NCBI GenBank assembly: GCA_903887655.1
Contig: CAISQQ010000526.1
Location: forward strand, 1 to 6,752
DNA from: an uncultured Burkholderiales bacterium
GTDB lineage: Bacteria > Pseudomonadota > Gammaproteobacteria > Burkholderiales > Burkholderiaceae_C
Reading direction: 5' to 3'
Length of the DNA: 6,752 bases
Shown: positions 5,482 to 6,752 of the stretch, piece after piece
Layout: every line of letters starts with the position of its first letter
How positions within the stretch are numbered: the first letter of the stretch is position 1
The notes under the pieces: model-generated
The model's input: the letters and a program-made list of their open reading frames with translations, nothing else
Told to the model about the DNA's origin: nothing
The model's database searches: none
Made by a program: the position numbers and the translations under genes

Positions 5482-6597
5482 ATGAGCTTGACAGTGACCG
5501 ATTACGGCTTGGGAATTTTTAATTTCATCTCGCCCAGCCAAACCATCCCTGACAGTGCCTGGACGATTCTGGGCACCCCCACGAGCTCGGAGATTGATGC
5601 CACCACCACCATCGGTGGGGTCACCTTGACGGCGATTTACTTGGGCAGCTTCAATGTTGCCAGCATTCCCGCCAGCGCCAAAACCTTGGCCGACATCCCT
5701 TATTTCTCCGCCCCCAACCCCGCGATCAGTCTCAGCAGCCAAGGGGTCTATGTCAACAACATCTTGGCGCAAAAGGAGACCTTCACGCCTGCCGTGAGCT
5801 TGAGCACCTTTCAAAGTGCCACCCTCAATGTCGCCAGTGCCAATGCCATCTATTCGGGTGCCGAGACCTTCATCAGCTCCTCCAACAACTGGACCAATGA
5901 CTGTGTGTTTGGCTACAACGGTGCTGCCACCTACGTGGAGAACCACCCGCTCGAGTCGGTGAGCTACAACGATGTGTTTGTGGGGGGCAGTGGTGGGGTC
6001 AACACGGCGGTGTTGGCCGCGCCCTATAAAAATTTCAGCCTGAGCGTGACGGCGGTGTTTGATGCCAACACCCGACAAAATGATTTGTCGGGCTTCACCC
6101 TGGTCGACAAAACCCAAGCCGTCAACACCTTGCAGTTGAGTGGCGTGCAACGCATCCAGTTCAGCGACGGGGTGCTGGCCCTGGATTGGGCACCCGGCCA
6201 ACGCGCCTTCAAGGCCGGCATGCTGGTGAGCGAAGCCTTTGGTGCGGCCAAGCTGAGCGCTGCTTTCCCGCAAGCCTTGGCGTTCGAGGATTCGGGGCAA
6301 AACGAGATCCAGGCCTGTGTCAGCATTGAGCAAATGGGCTTGATCGAATCTCAAATCGGCTCCACATCGGACGCAGCCTTCGTTGATTTCTTGTACCTCA
6401 ACGCCACGGGCAAGACCATCGACGCTGGCAGCGAAGCGCAATACATCACCGCCCTTCAAAACGGCACCTACACGCGCGCGAGTTTGCTCGCCTTTGCCGT
6501 GGCGGGGGTGGAGTCGGGCTTTGGCAACATGGCCACACAAATCGGCTTGAGCGGTCTACAAAGCACGGGCTTGTTTTTTCATCCGGTGCCCGGCTGA
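5482..6597 (+). CDS. DUF4214-like, RTX-related probable type I secreted protein
   Basis: Function unknown. The 371-residue product has no N-terminal signal peptide. Residues 1-160 are rich in Ser, Thr, Ala, Asn and Gly with alternating hydrophobics, suggesting beta structure. At 162-172 YNDVFVGGSGG followed by VNTAVLA resembles the degenerate GGAGxDTA unit of hemolysin-type proteins. At 215-235 NTLQLSGVQRIQFSDG then VLALD matches the DTLxxVERLQFxDG-xLALD segment that commonly joins such units to DUF4214 domains. The C-terminal part (about 250-345), with FVDFLYLNATGK (300-311) and an ITALQNG-YTRASLLAFAVAGVES stretch, fits DUF4214, and the end IGLSGLQSTGLFF matches the tails of those proteins. 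Such proteins generally leave the cell by a type I (ABC) secretion system using a C-terminal signal. No canonical GGxGxDxLx calcium nonapeptide array is present and no exporter is nearby. A long open frame exists antisense (5383-6540), but the family motifs make the plus strand real. An alternative start is 5464. Confidence 0.8.
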   Translation: MSLTVTDYGLGIFNFISPSQTIPDSAWTILGTPTSSEIDATTTIGGVTLTAIYLGSFNVASIPASAKTLADIPYFSAPNPAISLSSQGVYVNNILAQKETFTPAVSLSTFQSATLNVASANAIYSGAETFISSSNNWTNDCVFGYNGAATYVENHPLESVSYNDVFVGGSGGVNTAVLAAPYKNFSLSVTAVFDANTRQNDLSGFTLVDKTQAVNTLQLSGVQRIQFSDGVLALDWAPGQRAFKAGMLVSEAFGAAKLSAAFPQALAFEDSGQNEIQACVSIEQMGLIESQIGSTSDAAFVDFLYLNATGKTIDAGSEAQYITALQNGTYTRASLLAFAVAGVESGFGNMATQIGLSGLQSTGLFFHPVPG

Positions 6598-6692
6598 GTT
6601 CTTGCGGGTGTGGGTGTGGGGACCCAGCGTGGTGAGTGGGCACAAGGGGTGAGTGCAAGCCCAAGCCCAAGGGATGAGGCCAAGCGTTGAGC

Positions 6693-6752
6693 TCAGTCTA
6701 AAAAACCACCGAGGCTCACAACGCTCAAGGCACCGAGGCCATCTGGGTCACA
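6693..6752 (-). CDS. 3' end of an unidentified minus-strand gene (partial)
   Basis: The minus strand is open from the window edge to a TGA at 6693-6695, ending in DPDGLGALSVVSLGGFLD. The other two minus frames are closed in this stretch. The composition is protein-like, with a Gly- and hydrophobic-rich tail, and the gene would converge on the secreted-protein gene with 95 bp between the stops. Only 19 codons are visible, too few to name a family. Chance openness cannot be excluded. Confidence 0.4.
   Translation of the reverse strand, partial: CDPDGLGALSVVSLGGFLD
6707..6739. repeat. CACCGAGGC direct repeat, 24 bp apart
   Basis: CACCGAGGC occurs at 6707-6715 and 6731-6739, exactly 24 bp apart. 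In the possible minus-strand frame this is an 8-codon spacing, and both copies encode Leu-Gly in context (DGLGALS and VSLGGF). It could reflect a short internal protein repeat or chance. Confidence 0.35.

Noticed and set aside
5383..6540. Long antisense open frame (385 codons, minus strand) over the secreted-protein gene
   Set aside because: It is a shadow produced by GC-biased codons. The plus-strand product carries recognisable RTX-linker and DUF4214-like blocks, and the antisense product (rich in His, Arg, Gly and Val) has none.
6606..6621. GGGTGTGGGTGTGGGG as a further G-quadruplex
   Set aside because: It has only three close G-tracts; the fourth GGG is 16 nt away, beyond the usual loop limit.
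6632..6643. GTGAGTGGGCAC as a SlmA binding site
   Set aside because: It matches only 9 of 12 positions of GTGAGTACTCAC and breaks the palindrome in the centre. The second GTGAGT nearby (6649-6654) also lacks its partner half.

Overview
The window is about 6.7 kb of GC-rich DNA (roughly 60 % by eye) from a betaproteobacterium. It most likely belongs to Burkholderiales, family Comamonadaceae or a close relative. The evidence is the argB-slmA neighbourhood, a SlmA whose core closely resembles Comamonadaceae SlmA as I remember it, heavy use of TTG for leucine, and a secreted-protein C-terminus of a style common in that group. No rRNA, tRNA, CRISPR array, insertion sequence or integrase was seen.

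Layout. Bases 1-204 hold no convincing gene but carry a good sigma-70-like promoter for galE. galE (205-1365, +) encodes UDP-glucose 4-epimerase with an extra segment of about 40 residues near its C-terminal third. It converges with wbaP (1424-3061, -), a polytopic membrane enzyme that starts glycan synthesis by transferring a sugar phosphate, probably galactose-1-P, to undecaprenyl phosphate. A 263-bp divergent intergenic region follows, with a long inverted repeat and likely promoters. A G-quadruplex motif lies across the wbaP start codon. Next comes argB (3325-4215, +), N-acetylglutamate kinase of the arginine-sensitive type. After 277 bp without a gene comes slmA (4493-5194, +), the TetR-fold nucleoid occlusion factor. 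The next gap holds an octanucleotide tandem array (5202-5321) whose core is also a G-quadruplex motif, then an 11-bp-spaced direct repeat. The gene that follows (5482-6597, +) encodes a 371-residue protein with a degenerate RTX-like segment and a DUF4214-like C-terminus, probably a type I secretion substrate. The last 60 bases contain the 3' end of a gene on the minus strand that runs off the window.

Function. GalE makes UDP-galactose, the probable substrate of WbaP, so the first two genes form a surface-polysaccharide initiation pair although they are on opposite strands. The DUF4214-like protein may be another envelope or secreted component, but no secretion machinery is visible here. argB (arginine synthesis) and slmA (division-site control) are core genes. 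The most unusual signals are non-coding: the octamer array upstream of the secreted-protein gene and the two plus-strand G-quadruplex motifs.
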